A stretch of DNA of 64,000 bases from JALYGJ01 sp963781705 (GTDB lineage Bacteria; Chloroflexota; Limnocylindria; Limnocylindrales; CSP1-4), in the NCBI GenBank assembly GCA_963781705.1, contig CAWAGP010000001.1, positions 372,001 through 436,000 on the forward strand, written 5' to 3'. The position numbers and the translations under genes were made by a program. Below are positions 44,505 through 53,800 of the stretch, in pieces (position 1 is the stretch's first letter; the number at the start of each line of letters is the position of its first letter). The notes beneath the pieces were generated by a model, which worked only from the letters and a program-made list of their open reading frames with translations, did no database searches and was not told the origin of the DNA.

Positions 44505-45176
44505 ATGCTAGGCACGATGGACGCGGTCATTCAGCGGCTGGGCGAGCTGCTCCTCGTGCCGGTTATCGAGATTCCCGACGAGGACGCCGCTGTGCCGCTG
44601 GCCGACGCGCTGATCGAGGGCGGCCTGCCGTGCATTGAGGTGACCTTCCGGACTCCCGCCGCCGGCGCGGCGCTGCGCCGCCTGGGCCGCGAGCGACCCG
44701 ACCTGCTGCTGGGCGCGGGCACCGTGCTCAGCGTCGAGCAGGCCAACATCGCGCGCGCCGCCGGCGCCCGCTTCATCGTCTCGCCTGGTTTCGACGCCGT
44801 GGTCGTCGAGCACTGCCTGGGTGCCGGCGTGCCGGTGCTGCCCGGCGTCGTCACCCCGACCGAGGTGCTGATGGCGCGCGCGCTGGGCCTCGATGTGCTG
44901 AAGTTCTTCCCCGCCCAGGCCGCCGGTGGCGTGGCCTATCTCAAGGCGATCGGCGCGCCGTTCCGCGAACTGCGCTTCATTCCCACCGGCGGCATCGACG
45001 CCGCGCTGCTGCCCGACTACCTGGCCCTGCCGCAGGTCCTCGCCGTGGGCGGCAGCTGGATGGCGCCGGCCGGCCTGCTCAAGTCGCGCGACTTCGCGCA
45101 GATCACCGCCCTCGTGCGCGACGCCGTCGAACTGGCCCACCGCCTCCGGCCGGCGCCCATCGGCACAGCCGCATGA
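44505..45176 (+). CDS. eda: 2-dehydro-3-deoxy-phosphogluconate (KDPG) aldolase family protein
   Basis: 223 aa class I aldolase of the KDPG/KHG family. Glu45 in EVTFRT and the Schiff-base Lys133 in LKFFPAQ fall at the positions usual for the family; GAGTVLS and PTGGID complete the phosphate site. It cleaves KDPG to pyruvate and glyceraldehyde 3-phosphate. The PfkB kinase gene starts inside its stop (ATGA), making a kinase-aldolase pair. A second start is possible at 44517. Confidence 0.9.
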   Translation: MLGTMDAVIQRLGELLLVPVIEIPDEDAAVPLADALIEGGLPCIEVTFRTPAAGAALRRLGRERPDLLLGAGTVLSVEQANIARAAGARFIVSPGFDAVVVEHCLGAGVPVLPGVVTPTEVLMARALGLDVLKFFPAQAAGGVAYLKAIGAPFRELRFIPTGGIDAALLPDYLALPQVLAVGGSWMAPAGLLKSRDFAQITALVRDAVELAHRLRPAPIGTAA

Positions 45177-46294
45177 CCGACGTGACGCCGGACACAGCGC
45201 TGCCCGAGCTGCGGTCGGCGGCCGACTGCCGCTGGGCGCTGGTGGCGCTGGGCGAGGTCATGTTGCGCCTCGACCCGGGCGACATGCGCATTGCGACCAC
45301 GCGTGACTTCCGCGCCTGGGAGGGCGGCGGTGAGTACAACGTCGCGCGCGGCCTGCGGCGCTGCTTCGGCCTGCCCACCACGGTCGTCACCGCCTTCGCC
45401 GACAACGCCGTCGGCCGGTTGGTCGAGGATCTCATCAACCAGGGCGGCGTCGACCAGTCGCACGTCCGCTGGATGCCCTTCGACGGCGTCGGCCGGATCG
45501 TCCGCAACGGCCTCAACTTCACCGAGCGCGGCTTCGGCGTGCGTGCCGGACTGGGCGTCGCCGACCGCGGCCTGACGGCGATCTCGCAGCTCAGGCCCGG
45601 CGACGTCGACTGGCCGGCCATCTTCAACGGCGAGGGCGCCCGCTGGTTCCACACCGGCGGTATCTTCGCCGCGCTATCCGACTCGACGGCGGCAGTAGCG
45701 CGCGAGGCGATGGAGGCCGCCCGTGCGGCCGGCGTGATCGTGTCGTACGACCTCAACTACCGCGCGTCGCTGTGGCAGGCGATCGGCGGCGCCGAGCGGG
45801 CGCGGCAGGTCAACGGCGAGCTGGTCGCGCTGGCCGACGTGCTGGTCGGCAACGAGGAGGACTACGTCGCCGCGTTGGGCGCGCACCTGAGCGGCGTCGA
45901 CGAGGGCTTCGCCGAGCTCGACGTTGACGCCTACGACGCGATGCTCGCCCAGGTGATGGCCGACCTGCCGCACCTGCGCCTCGCGGCGGTCACCCTGCGC
46001 AAGGCGACCAGCGCGAGCCGCAACGACTGGGGCGCGGTCGCCCGTGCCGGCGGCCAGTCGTATCGCGCCCCGGTGCGCCGCGACCTCGAGATCTACGACC
46101 GCGTCGGCGGCGGCGACAGCTTCGCGTCGGGACTGATCTACGGGCTGCTCACCGAGCAAGGCGTGCAGCGCGCCGTGGAGCTCGGCGCTGCGCATGGCGC
46201 GCTGGCGGTGACCACACCGGGTGACACATCGATGGCGACGCTCGCCGACGTCGAGCGCGTTGCCCGCGGCGGGACAGCGCGCATCGTCCGTTAG
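45173..46294 (+). CDS. PfkB-family sugar kinase, probable 2-keto-3-deoxygluconate kinase
   Basis: 373 aa ribokinase/PfkB protein. N-terminal LGEVMLRLDPGD and GGGEYNVARGLRR are typical of the KDG-kinase branch, and the anion hole with catalytic Asp reads GGGDSFASG near the C-terminus. It overlaps the aldolase gene by 4 nt. Together they would phosphorylate 2-keto-3-deoxy acids and cleave them. Convergent with the FAD-oxidoreductase gene, overlapping it by 4 nt. Confidence 0.9.
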   Translation: MTDVTPDTALPELRSAADCRWALVALGEVMLRLDPGDMRIATTRDFRAWEGGGEYNVARGLRRCFGLPTTVVTAFADNAVGRLVEDLINQGGVDQSHVRWMPFDGVGRIVRNGLNFTERGFGVRAGLGVADRGLTAISQLRPGDVDWPAIFNGEGARWFHTGGIFAALSDSTAAVAREAMEAARAAGVIVSYDLNYRASLWQAIGGAERARQVNGELVALADVLVGNEEDYVAALGAHLSGVDEGFAELDVDAYDAMLAQVMADLPHLRLAAVTLRKATSASRNDWGAVARAGGQSYRAPVRRDLEIYDRVGGGDSFASGLIYGLLTEQGVQRAVELGAAHGALAVTTPGDTSMATLADVERVARGGTARIVR

Positions 46295-47613
46295 CCGCCT
46301 GGCCGTTCCGGCCGGACGGGGGTCGCCGGTTCAAGCAACGCGCCGCCCGCGCGCAGCCGTGACCTGAGTTCTTCGGCGGCAACCGCGCGTGGCGCGCCGG
46401 TGCGACCAGCGGCCAGTGCCGCAGCCGTACCGGCGGCCTGGCCCATGGCCATGCACGTGGCCATCGAGCGCGCCGACGCGTGGGCGTCGTGGGTCGCCGA
46501 GAAGCAGCGTCCGCAGACGAGCAACCCATCCGCGCCGCGCGGCAGCAACGTGCGATAAGGGATGCCGTAGACCGCACCGCCGGGCACGTACTGCCACTCG
46601 GTGTCGCCGCCCGGTCCATGGTCCTCGATCGGCGCGCCGCACAGCGCGATCTCGTCGTCAAAGCGGCGTGCGCCGAGAACGTCGTCGCGCGACAACTGGT
46701 AGTCGCCGATCACCCGCCGCGATTCGCGCACACCGATCGAGGGGCTGGTGCCGACCACCACGGAGTGTTCGAAACCGGGCACCCGGTCGCGCAGGAAGCG
46801 ATGGTACTCACGCACCTGTCGGCGCCCGTCGATCTCCGCGTCGGTCAGCGCGAGCGGGTCGGTCGCGTCGACGTTGGGGACGCGCGTCATGTGCACCATC
46901 ACCACCCCGGAAAACGGCGTGCGGTGCCACGAACCCTCCTGCCGCGGCAGTTGGTACGCGCCACTCGCCGCTGCCTCGCGCATCAGTGCCCACAGCTCCG
47001 CCTTCTTGGTCTCGGTCGCGCGCGCCACGTCCACGTTGGCGAGGCGGAACAGGGTGGACAGCGACTGCACCTTGCCGGTCGTCGAGAAGTCCTCGTAGTC
47101 GGCGCCGGCCATTGCCGCGACATCGGCGTCGCCCGACGCGTCCACCACCACGGCCGCGTCGATCCAGCGCTCGCCGCCCTTGTTCCAGATGCGCACGCCG
47201 CTCACGCAGCCATCCGCAGCGCGGACGCCGGTCGCCCACGTGTGCAGCAGCAGCTCGACGCCGGCCTCCTGGGCGAGCCGCTCCCAGACGACCTTGAGCG
47301 TTTCCTGGTCGTAGGTGACGCCGGTGCCCGAGCCGTAGGTATTCGGCCGCTCGAAACAGACGCCCTCGTCGATCAGGCGCTCGACGACCTCCCAGCCCAG
47401 GCCACCGACGACCTGCCGCGGGTGCTCGCCCGGCGTGTAGAACGCGTAGAAGGTGTCGAGCACCGCGGTCGAGGTGCCGCCCATGAAGCCGAGCCGGTCG
47501 ACGAGCAGCGTCCGGGCGCCCGCACGCGCCGCGCTTATGGCCGCCGAGGAGCCGGCCGACCCCGAGCCGACGACCACCACGTCGTATCGGTCGGCGATCC
47601 GCCGCGCGCTCAC
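46291..47613 (-). CDS. FAD-dependent oxidoreductase (FAD_oxidored family)
   Basis: 440 aa with an N-terminal dinucleotide-binding GSGSAGSSAAISAARAG (about residues 16-32), DRLGFMGGTSTA after it, DASGDADVAAMAG in the middle, and GRCFSATHDAHASAR with AMGQAAGTAAALA near the C-terminus. This pattern belongs to a family of putative sugar or cyclic-substrate dehydrogenases found beside amidohydrolases and lactonases. The GTG start overlaps the PTE-like gene stop (GTGA). Substrate not identifiable. Confidence 0.86.
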   Translation of the reverse strand: MSARRIADRYDVVVVGSGSAGSSAAISAARAGARTLLVDRLGFMGGTSTAVLDTFYAFYTPGEHPRQVVGGLGWEVVERLIDEGVCFERPNTYGSGTGVTYDQETLKVVWERLAQEAGVELLLHTWATGVRAADGCVSGVRIWNKGGERWIDAAVVVDASGDADVAAMAGADYEDFSTTGKVQSLSTLFRLANVDVARATETKKAELWALMREAAASGAYQLPRQEGSWHRTPFSGVVMVHMTRVPNVDATDPLALTDAEIDGRRQVREYHRFLRDRVPGFEHSVVVGTSPSIGVRESRRVIGDYQLSRDDVLGARRFDDEIALCGAPIEDHGPGGDTEWQYVPGGAVYGIPYRTLLPRGADGLLVCGRCFSATHDAHASARSMATCMAMGQAAGTAAALAAGRTGAPRAVAAEELRSRLRAGGALLEPATPVRPERPGG

Positions 47614-48578
47614 TTCGCCTGGGCCGGCACGGCGTAAGCACGCGCGGCGTTGTCGACCAGGATGCGCCGCGTGGCGTCGGCGCCGACGCGCCTCTCCAGC
47701 CGCGGCACGAAGGTGCCCATCAGGTAGCGCATGCCCGGGCCACCGTCGTACGCGCGCAAGTAATCGCGCCGGCCAAGGTCGAGCCCGAGCAGGATGCGAT
47801 CACCGTAACCGGCCGCGATGACCGCCTCGATCAGGTCGAGCAACACGCTGTCGGGGTGGTACTTCGTGCGGCCGAGCGTGTCGTACTCAAGGAAGACGCC
47901 GCGCGCCGCGAGGTCGGCGTGCAGCTCGGCGTCGGGGTTGCGATCGAGGTGGGCGAGGACGATCCGCTCCGCGCTGGCGCCGCCGACGGCCAGGCAGTCG
48001 ATCACCTCGTCGCCGACCGTGCCCACTTCGGTGTGCGCCAGGATGGCAACGCCCGTGGCAGCCGACGCCCGGCCGGCCGCGGCGAGCCGCCGCCGCTCGC
48101 CGCGACTGACGTGCTGGTACGAGGCGCCGACCTTGATCACGCCGGCGTGGGCCGCGTCGAGCGGCAGGTCCGGATCGAGCCAGTCGGCCGGATGCATGCC
48201 TTGCTCGATGTCCGTGAGCATGTGCGCCAGCAGCGTTTCTTCGGCCGCGTCGTGGACCCAATGCCCGGCCGGATAGTGCGCGTCGCGGTGGTAGCCGGTC
48301 GCGGCAATGACGGTCACGCCCGTCTGCGCGCTGACCCGGCGCATCAGCTCCGGCCGCCGGCCCAGCCCGATCGGCGTCGCCTCGACGATGGTGCGCACTC
48401 CGCCGTCGGCCGCCTCGGCCATCTCCCGGGCGATCTTGTCGGGATCGTCGAACTCCTGGCCGGCCAGCGCGGGCGAGCGCAGGAAAAGGTGGTCGTGCGC
48501 GTCGGTGATGCCCAGTTGGCCGGCGGCCACCGGGCCGTTGACGCCGATCGCGTACGAGTCGGACGATGACGAGTCCAT
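47610..48578 (-). CDS. Phosphotriesterase-family metal-dependent hydrolase, probable lactonase
   Basis: 322 aa amidohydrolase-fold protein with all PTE-type metal ligands: TDAHDH, the carboxylated-Lys segment VIKVGAS, His in LAHTEVG, His in LAHLDRN and Asp in LLGLDLGRRDY. Most bacterial relatives hydrolyse lactones. I chose the ATG at 48578; a GTG at 48581 is adjacent. It is transcribed with the FAD oxidoreductase, which could supply the lactone, and sits beside the KDPG kinase-aldolase pair. Confidence 0.88.
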   Translation of the reverse strand: MDSSSSDSYAIGVNGPVAAGQLGITDAHDHLFLRSPALAGQEFDDPDKIAREMAEAADGGVRTIVEATPIGLGRRPELMRRVSAQTGVTVIAATGYHRDAHYPAGHWVHDAAEETLLAHMLTDIEQGMHPADWLDPDLPLDAAHAGVIKVGASYQHVSRGERRRLAAAGRASAATGVAILAHTEVGTVGDEVIDCLAVGGASAERIVLAHLDRNPDAELHADLAARGVFLEYDTLGRTKYHPDSVLLDLIEAVIAAGYGDRILLGLDLGRRDYLRAYDGGPGMRYLMGTFVPRLERRVGADATRRILVDNAARAYAVPAQAK

Positions 48579-48636
48579 CACCGCTGATCATGGCAGCCCC
48601 GCGGAACCCGTGACGACCGTGGCCGTCTGAGGACCC

Positions 48637-49584
48637 ATGAGCCTCCAGACTCCGCGCCTCTTCCTGGCCATTGCCGTGACCCTGACATTTGCCGGCTGCG
48701 CGCTGGCGCCGCTCGACGGCGGCAGCCCCTCGCCGTCGGGCGTTCCCACGCCTTCCGCGCCGCCCACTCAGTCGGCGCAGCCGTCGCCATCGGCCTCACC
48801 GTCGCCGACGCCCGAGCCCAGCGGCTCCGCCATCCCCGACCCCAACCTGGCCATCGTGCGCATCGCCGACGTGGGCGGCTTCGTGCCACCGCAGATGACG
48901 CTCAACCGCTATCCGGTGGCCGTGCTCTATGCCGACGGCCGGCTGATCACGCAGGGCGCCCAGCCGGACATCTATCCCGGAGCGGCTCTCCCCAGCCTGA
49001 TCGAAACGCGGTTGACGGCGGCAGGCGTGGCGCAGGTCCTCGAGTGGGCCCGCCAGGCCGGACTCGTTGGTCCCGCCCAGACCCTGGGCACGCCCGTGCC
49101 CGATGTCGGCGAGACCGACTTCACCATCGTCTATCCCGATGGCCAGCACATGACCACCCTCTATCCGATCATGGGTTCGCAGTCACCCGACCCGGCCATC
49201 CAGGCGCTGCTGGATTTCGAGAGCAAGTTCATGGACATCCATTCGTCGCTGCCGGCCACCGACGTCGGGCCCGACGGGCCTTACCAGTGGGATCGTCTGC
49301 GCGTGATGTCGTACCCACAGGCGCTCGGCGCGTCGCCCGATCCCAGCCTCGTGCAGGTCGAGGATTGGCCGCTCGCGTCGCTGGCCACCCTCGGCGAGCC
49401 GATGACGGTCGGCAATGACTACCGCTGCGCTGCAATCTCGGGCAGCGACCTGGCCACCCTGCGCCCGATGCTGGAGCAGTCGAACCAGCTCACGTTATGG
49501 CGTTCAGACGGTCAGACGTATGCCCTGATGAGCCACCCGCTGCTGCCCGACGATCGGGCCTGTCCCAGCGTCCAGCCCTACTGA
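48637..49584 (+). CDS. Predicted lipoprotein with Pro/Ser/Thr-rich spacer
   Basis: 315 aa. A signal peptide ends in the lipobox FAGC (Cys near residue 21), followed by a ~40-residue spacer rich in Pro, Ser and Thr (for example PSASPSPTPEPS) and a globular domain without recognised motif. An SD-like GAGGA precedes the ATG. The 3' end overlaps the convergent gene by 7 nt. Probably cell-surface exposed; function unknown. Confidence 0.72.
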   Translation: MSLQTPRLFLAIAVTLTFAGCALAPLDGGSPSPSGVPTPSAPPTQSAQPSPSASPSPTPEPSGSAIPDPNLAIVRIADVGGFVPPQMTLNRYPVAVLYADGRLITQGAQPDIYPGAALPSLIETRLTAAGVAQVLEWARQAGLVGPAQTLGTPVPDVGETDFTIVYPDGQHMTTLYPIMGSQSPDPAIQALLDFESKFMDIHSSLPATDVGPDGPYQWDRLRVMSYPQALGASPDPSLVQVEDWPLASLATLGEPMTVGNDYRCAAISGSDLATLRPMLEQSNQLTLWRSDGQTYALMSHPLLPDDRACPSVQPY

Positions 49585-50753
49585 TCGAGCATCTGGATCG
49601 GCGCCACGCCGGCCAGGAACCCATCACGTCCGTTCTTCTGCGGTAGCGGCGGTTCGGATCGCTCGGTGCGGCGTGTCTGCGCCTCCTGGCCGGTCATCGA
49701 CTCGAGCAGGTCGACCTCCGTCTCGAAGACGCGCGTCATCTCGGGACCGGCCACGTCGAGCGCTGCCCGGTCGCGCTCCGTGGGCGCACTCAACCGGAAG
49801 TGCAGGATCGTGCCTGAGGCGGTCGGCTCGAACTCGTAGGTCGATACGAAGGCCGGTCCGCCACCGGGCAGTCGGGTGCGCTGGGTGACGTAGTCGAACG
49901 GCCGCCAGTCGAGGATCTCCTCGATCCACGCGTTAGGCCCGTGAACACAGTGGCTGACCGTGCCGGCCCCGCGCCGGCCACCGGTGTCCTGGTGCTGCTC
50001 GACGGCGATGACACCGCCCGGGGCCTGCCACATCACCCGACGGCCGGGTGTCGTGACGAATTCCCAGACCACCTGCGGCGGGGCGGCGATGGGCCGCTGC
50101 ATGTCATACAGCGCATCGGCCGGCCCAACCAACACGCGCTCGCGAATGTCCTCTTCCTGCCAGCGTCGCTCCAGGTCGAGCACCCACAGCGCCACGTCGC
50201 CGACGTGCTCGTACGTTTCAGTGTGGCCGATCATCTGCAGCGCCGCTGGATCGATGCCAAGCGACTCCACGAGCGATCCGGTCAGCGCGGCATAGGCGGG
50301 CACGTGCAGTTTCTCGACGATGTCGTTCTTGAGTAGCCGGTGAACGACGATCACGTCCGAGCCGAGCAACTCCTCATGCCCCGCCACTCTCTGGCGGATG
50401 GACAGACCGCCGTGCGCCACGAACTTGAGGTCGAGGTTCGGAATGCGCACGCACGCCCGGCACTCGCACGCCGTTGCCTGGCGCACGTCGCGCCGGCGGC
50501 GCCGGAAGCCGAAGTAGCAGCGCTCGATGGTGTCGAGCAGCAGCGAGGCGTCGACCTTGTCCGCCGGTGCGACACAGAAGGCGGCGTCGCCTTCGAGCTT
50601 GGCCAGCCGAAACGTGGGCCGCAGGGCACTCACCACGGTGCCGACCAGGTCCGCCAGGATGTCCTGCGCGTGGTCGATCTCGACCGCCGACAGGTACTCG
50701 GTGTAACCGGAAATGTCGGCGATCAGAAAGCAGAGCTTCTCGGCCTGGATCAC
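49578..50753 (-). CDS. DUF2652 (cyclase-like) protein fused to an SRPBCC domain
   Basis: 391 aa. The N-terminal ~190 residues match DUF2652, a nucleotide-cyclase-related fold: FLIADISGYTEYL, KLEGDAAFCV, and a Cys-rich CECRAC followed by LKFVAHGG. The C-terminal ~170 residues form an SRPBCC/polyketide-cyclase-like lipid- or ligand-binding domain (QRPIAAPPQVVWEFVTTPG). The canonical metal-binding Asp pair of cyclases is only partly recognisable, so enzymatic activity is doubtful. Possibly a ligand-sensing protein. Confidence 0.82.
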   Translation of the reverse strand: MIQAEKLCFLIADISGYTEYLSAVEIDHAQDILADLVGTVVSALRPTFRLAKLEGDAAFCVAPADKVDASLLLDTIERCYFGFRRRRRDVRQATACECRACVRIPNLDLKFVAHGGLSIRQRVAGHEELLGSDVIVVHRLLKNDIVEKLHVPAYAALTGSLVESLGIDPAALQMIGHTETYEHVGDVALWVLDLERRWQEEDIRERVLVGPADALYDMQRPIAAPPQVVWEFVTTPGRRVMWQAPGGVIAVEQHQDTGGRRGAGTVSHCVHGPNAWIEEILDWRPFDYVTQRTRLPGGGPAFVSTYEFEPTASGTILHFRLSAPTERDRAALDVAGPEMTRVFETEVDLLESMTGQEAQTRRTERSEPPLPQKNGRDGFLAGVAPIQMLDQ

Positions 50754-50811
50754 GCTCTCTCCGTGGGTTCGTCAGGACTATAGCGGCTCATTCGGCACGG
50801 CTGACTGCCGG

Positions 50812-53800
50812 TTAGGCCGTCGCGGCACCGTAGCGGCTGGGGCAGATCAGGCGGTACTCACACCGGCCGCAGCGCCATTGGTCTGGCGCGGCGGTGAAGT
50901 CGCCAGAGCGGATGCGGCGCGCCTTGTCGAGGACCGTCTGGCGAAAGGCGTCGAGCTGCTCGGGCGTGCGCGTGGTGCTCATCGCCAGGTCGCTCTCGGT
51001 GAAGTAGAGGGTCAGCTTCGATGCCGCCGGCAGGGGCTGCCTGGTCGCCGGGTCGAGCACCGCGCCCATCGCCGTCGCCAGCGCGTAGGCGGATAGCTGG
51101 TCGTCCGCATCGACGTCGGCCTGCTTCTTGGACTGGCCGGTCTTGTAGTCGACGATCTCGATCGTCCCGTCCGGGTGGCGATCGATGCGGTCGATGACGC
51201 CGTACATGCGCACCGGCTGCTCACCGGGCTCCCCGTCGAGCTGCAGCGTGAAGCCGGCCTCGAAATCGACCGCCTCCGCCAGCCGCGCCACTTCGCGGTC
51301 GTAGAAGCGGCGCAGGGCCGGCTCGGCGCGCGCCGCGTAGTGCTGCGCCGCCTGCGCGTCCACGAATGCACGCGGCCGCCAGACCTCGTCGAAGGCGCCC
51401 TTGAGCGCCGCGTAGCCGGGCACCGGCCGGCCCGCGGCAGCAGCATCGCGGCGCGCCCGAGCGTAGACCTCGAACGCGCGGTGGATGACATGGCCGAACT
51501 CGAAGTAGCCGGGCGTTTCCGATACGGGAATGCGATACACGCGCTGGAAGGCGTATTGGAGCGGGCACTCCGTGTACAGGCGGAGTTGCGAATGCGAGAA
51601 GGTCTGCGGCAGCGCGGTCAGCTCGAGCAGGGTCTTGCCCGCCGGCGCGTGGCGCGCCACGACATCGAGCGTGACCGGGTCGCGCCCGTCCTGGCGCGCC
51701 TCGTCTGACGTGGCAGCCGCCTCTTCGGCCACGGCGACAAGGTCGGCGGCAAGCGCCGCGCGGCCGGCAAGGTCCTCAGGGGCGAGTGCCTCGAGCATGC
51801 CGATCAGCTCGACGGCGCGGCGGCGGAGGGCGAAGCGCCGCTCGTGGGCCAGCGGCACAGGCATCAGCTTGAGCAACTGCGCGGTGGTCTCGTGGGCGCC
51901 CTCCGCCGCGCTCTGCGCCACCGAGTCGACCTCCGCCTGCGGACCCGCAGCGCGCCGCTCCACGTCGAGATCATCGGGCGCGGCCGGCTCGAAGTCTTCC
52001 GATGAGACCGGCGCAAACTCGCCGACTGCCCGCGAGAGCTCACCCACGAACCGGCTCGGGCCACTGCGCACGCCGGCGTTCTGCGGCGCGCTGAGCAATA
52101 GGTGACTGCGCGCGCGGGTCATCGCCACGAACAGCAGACGGCGCTCCTCATCCATCGCAAAGTCGGCCGGCGGCGGCTGCTTGAGCAGCTCCACCGGGAT
52201 CAGGCGCGCCTCGTCGCGCGTGTCGGGGAACTGGCCCTCGACCAGCCGCGGCACGGCCACCGCCTCGTACTCGAGGCCTTTCGCCTGGTAGACCGTCATC
52301 AGCTGGACGCCCTCCATGTCCAGCCGGCCGAGCCGGTCCGCGTCGAGGTCGCCGCCGACGTCCTCATAGACATCGAGGTAGTCGATGAACTGGGCCAGGC
52401 TGTCGCGCGGGTGGGCGTGCTGCCAATCGGCGACGAAGCGCATGAAGCGCGCCAGCGCGAGCACCGTGCGCTGGGCGTCCGGCGTCTCGACCGCGATCAG
52501 GTCGTGCAGCAGGTTGGTGCGCACGAGGAACTCCTCGAGCACCCCGAACGGACCGTCGCGCTGGCCGCGCGGCACGAGCTGGTTGAGCAACTCGAGCAGC
52601 CGTTCCAGCTTTACGCGCAGGCGGACGTCGAGTTCCTCGCGCCGCCACTGGGCGCGCTGCTCGCGGCTCTTACGCTGCTTGACCGTCTCCGGCTCCGACT
52701 CGTCGAAGTCCGCCTCGGTCCACAGGGTGGGCACCACCGGCGTGGCCGCGGCGGCAGCTGCCGCCCGGGCGGGCGGATCGGCGACGGAGATCTGGCCCTC
52801 GCGCAGTATGTCCAGCGCGGCGTTGTAGATGGGCCGGCCGTCCCAGTCCGCGGCGTTGGTGACGCGCAGGATCTCCGCCGCGTCGAGGCGCCACGGTCCG
52901 GCCGACATGAGCCGTACGAAGGCCGACGAGTCCTCCGGCTGGGCGGCCACGCGCAGTGCTGCCTCCACATCGCGCACCTCGGGCACACTGAACAGCCCGG
53001 CCCCGCCGACCACCACGTACGGGATGTCCTGCTTGCGCAGACGCTCCACGATCAGCTCGCGGTGACGGTGCTTGCGATACAGCACGGCGATGTCGCCCCA
53101 ACGCCGGGGTGCGGGCAGCTCGTCGTGCACCTGGCGGATCCAGTCGACGATGACGTCGGCCTCGTCCTGCTCGTCCGCCGCGTAGACCAGCCGGACCGGT
53201 TCGCCGGGTGGTTTGGTCGGCCGCAGTGGTTCATGCTTGAGCCGCTTCTGGTTGCGGCCGATGAGCCGGCTGGCGGCCGAGAGGATGTCGCCGGTCGAGC
53301 GCCGGTTGTCGAGCAGCGGCTGGCTGACGACCTTGCCCGGCGCGCGGTCGGGCGCCCAGCTGGGTGGCTGCTCGAAGCGCTGCCGGAACTGCTCGAAAGC
53401 CGCGTAACTGGCGCCGCGGAAGCGGTAGATGGACTGGTCGTCGTCGCCCACCACCACGACGTTGTCCGGTTTGTCCGGGCCGCGGCCGACCAACTCGAGC
53501 AGCAGGATCTGGGCCATGTTGGCGTCCTGGAACTCGTCCACCAGCACGTGCCGAAACTGCTCCTGGTAGCCGCGCAGGATGTTCGGCCGATCCGTCAGCA
53601 GCTGGATGGCGCGCAACTGCTGCTCGCCGAAGTCGAGCTGGCCCCGTTCGCGCAGCGCGTCCTGGTAGACCGAATAGGCCTCCGCCTCCTCGATCAGGCG
53701 CTGCACGTCGTACGCCTCCGCATCGCGCAGGTAGGTCGGCGTCAGGCCGCGCACCAGGCGCTGCTGTTCCTCCGTCAATTCGCGCCAGTAGACCGCCTCG

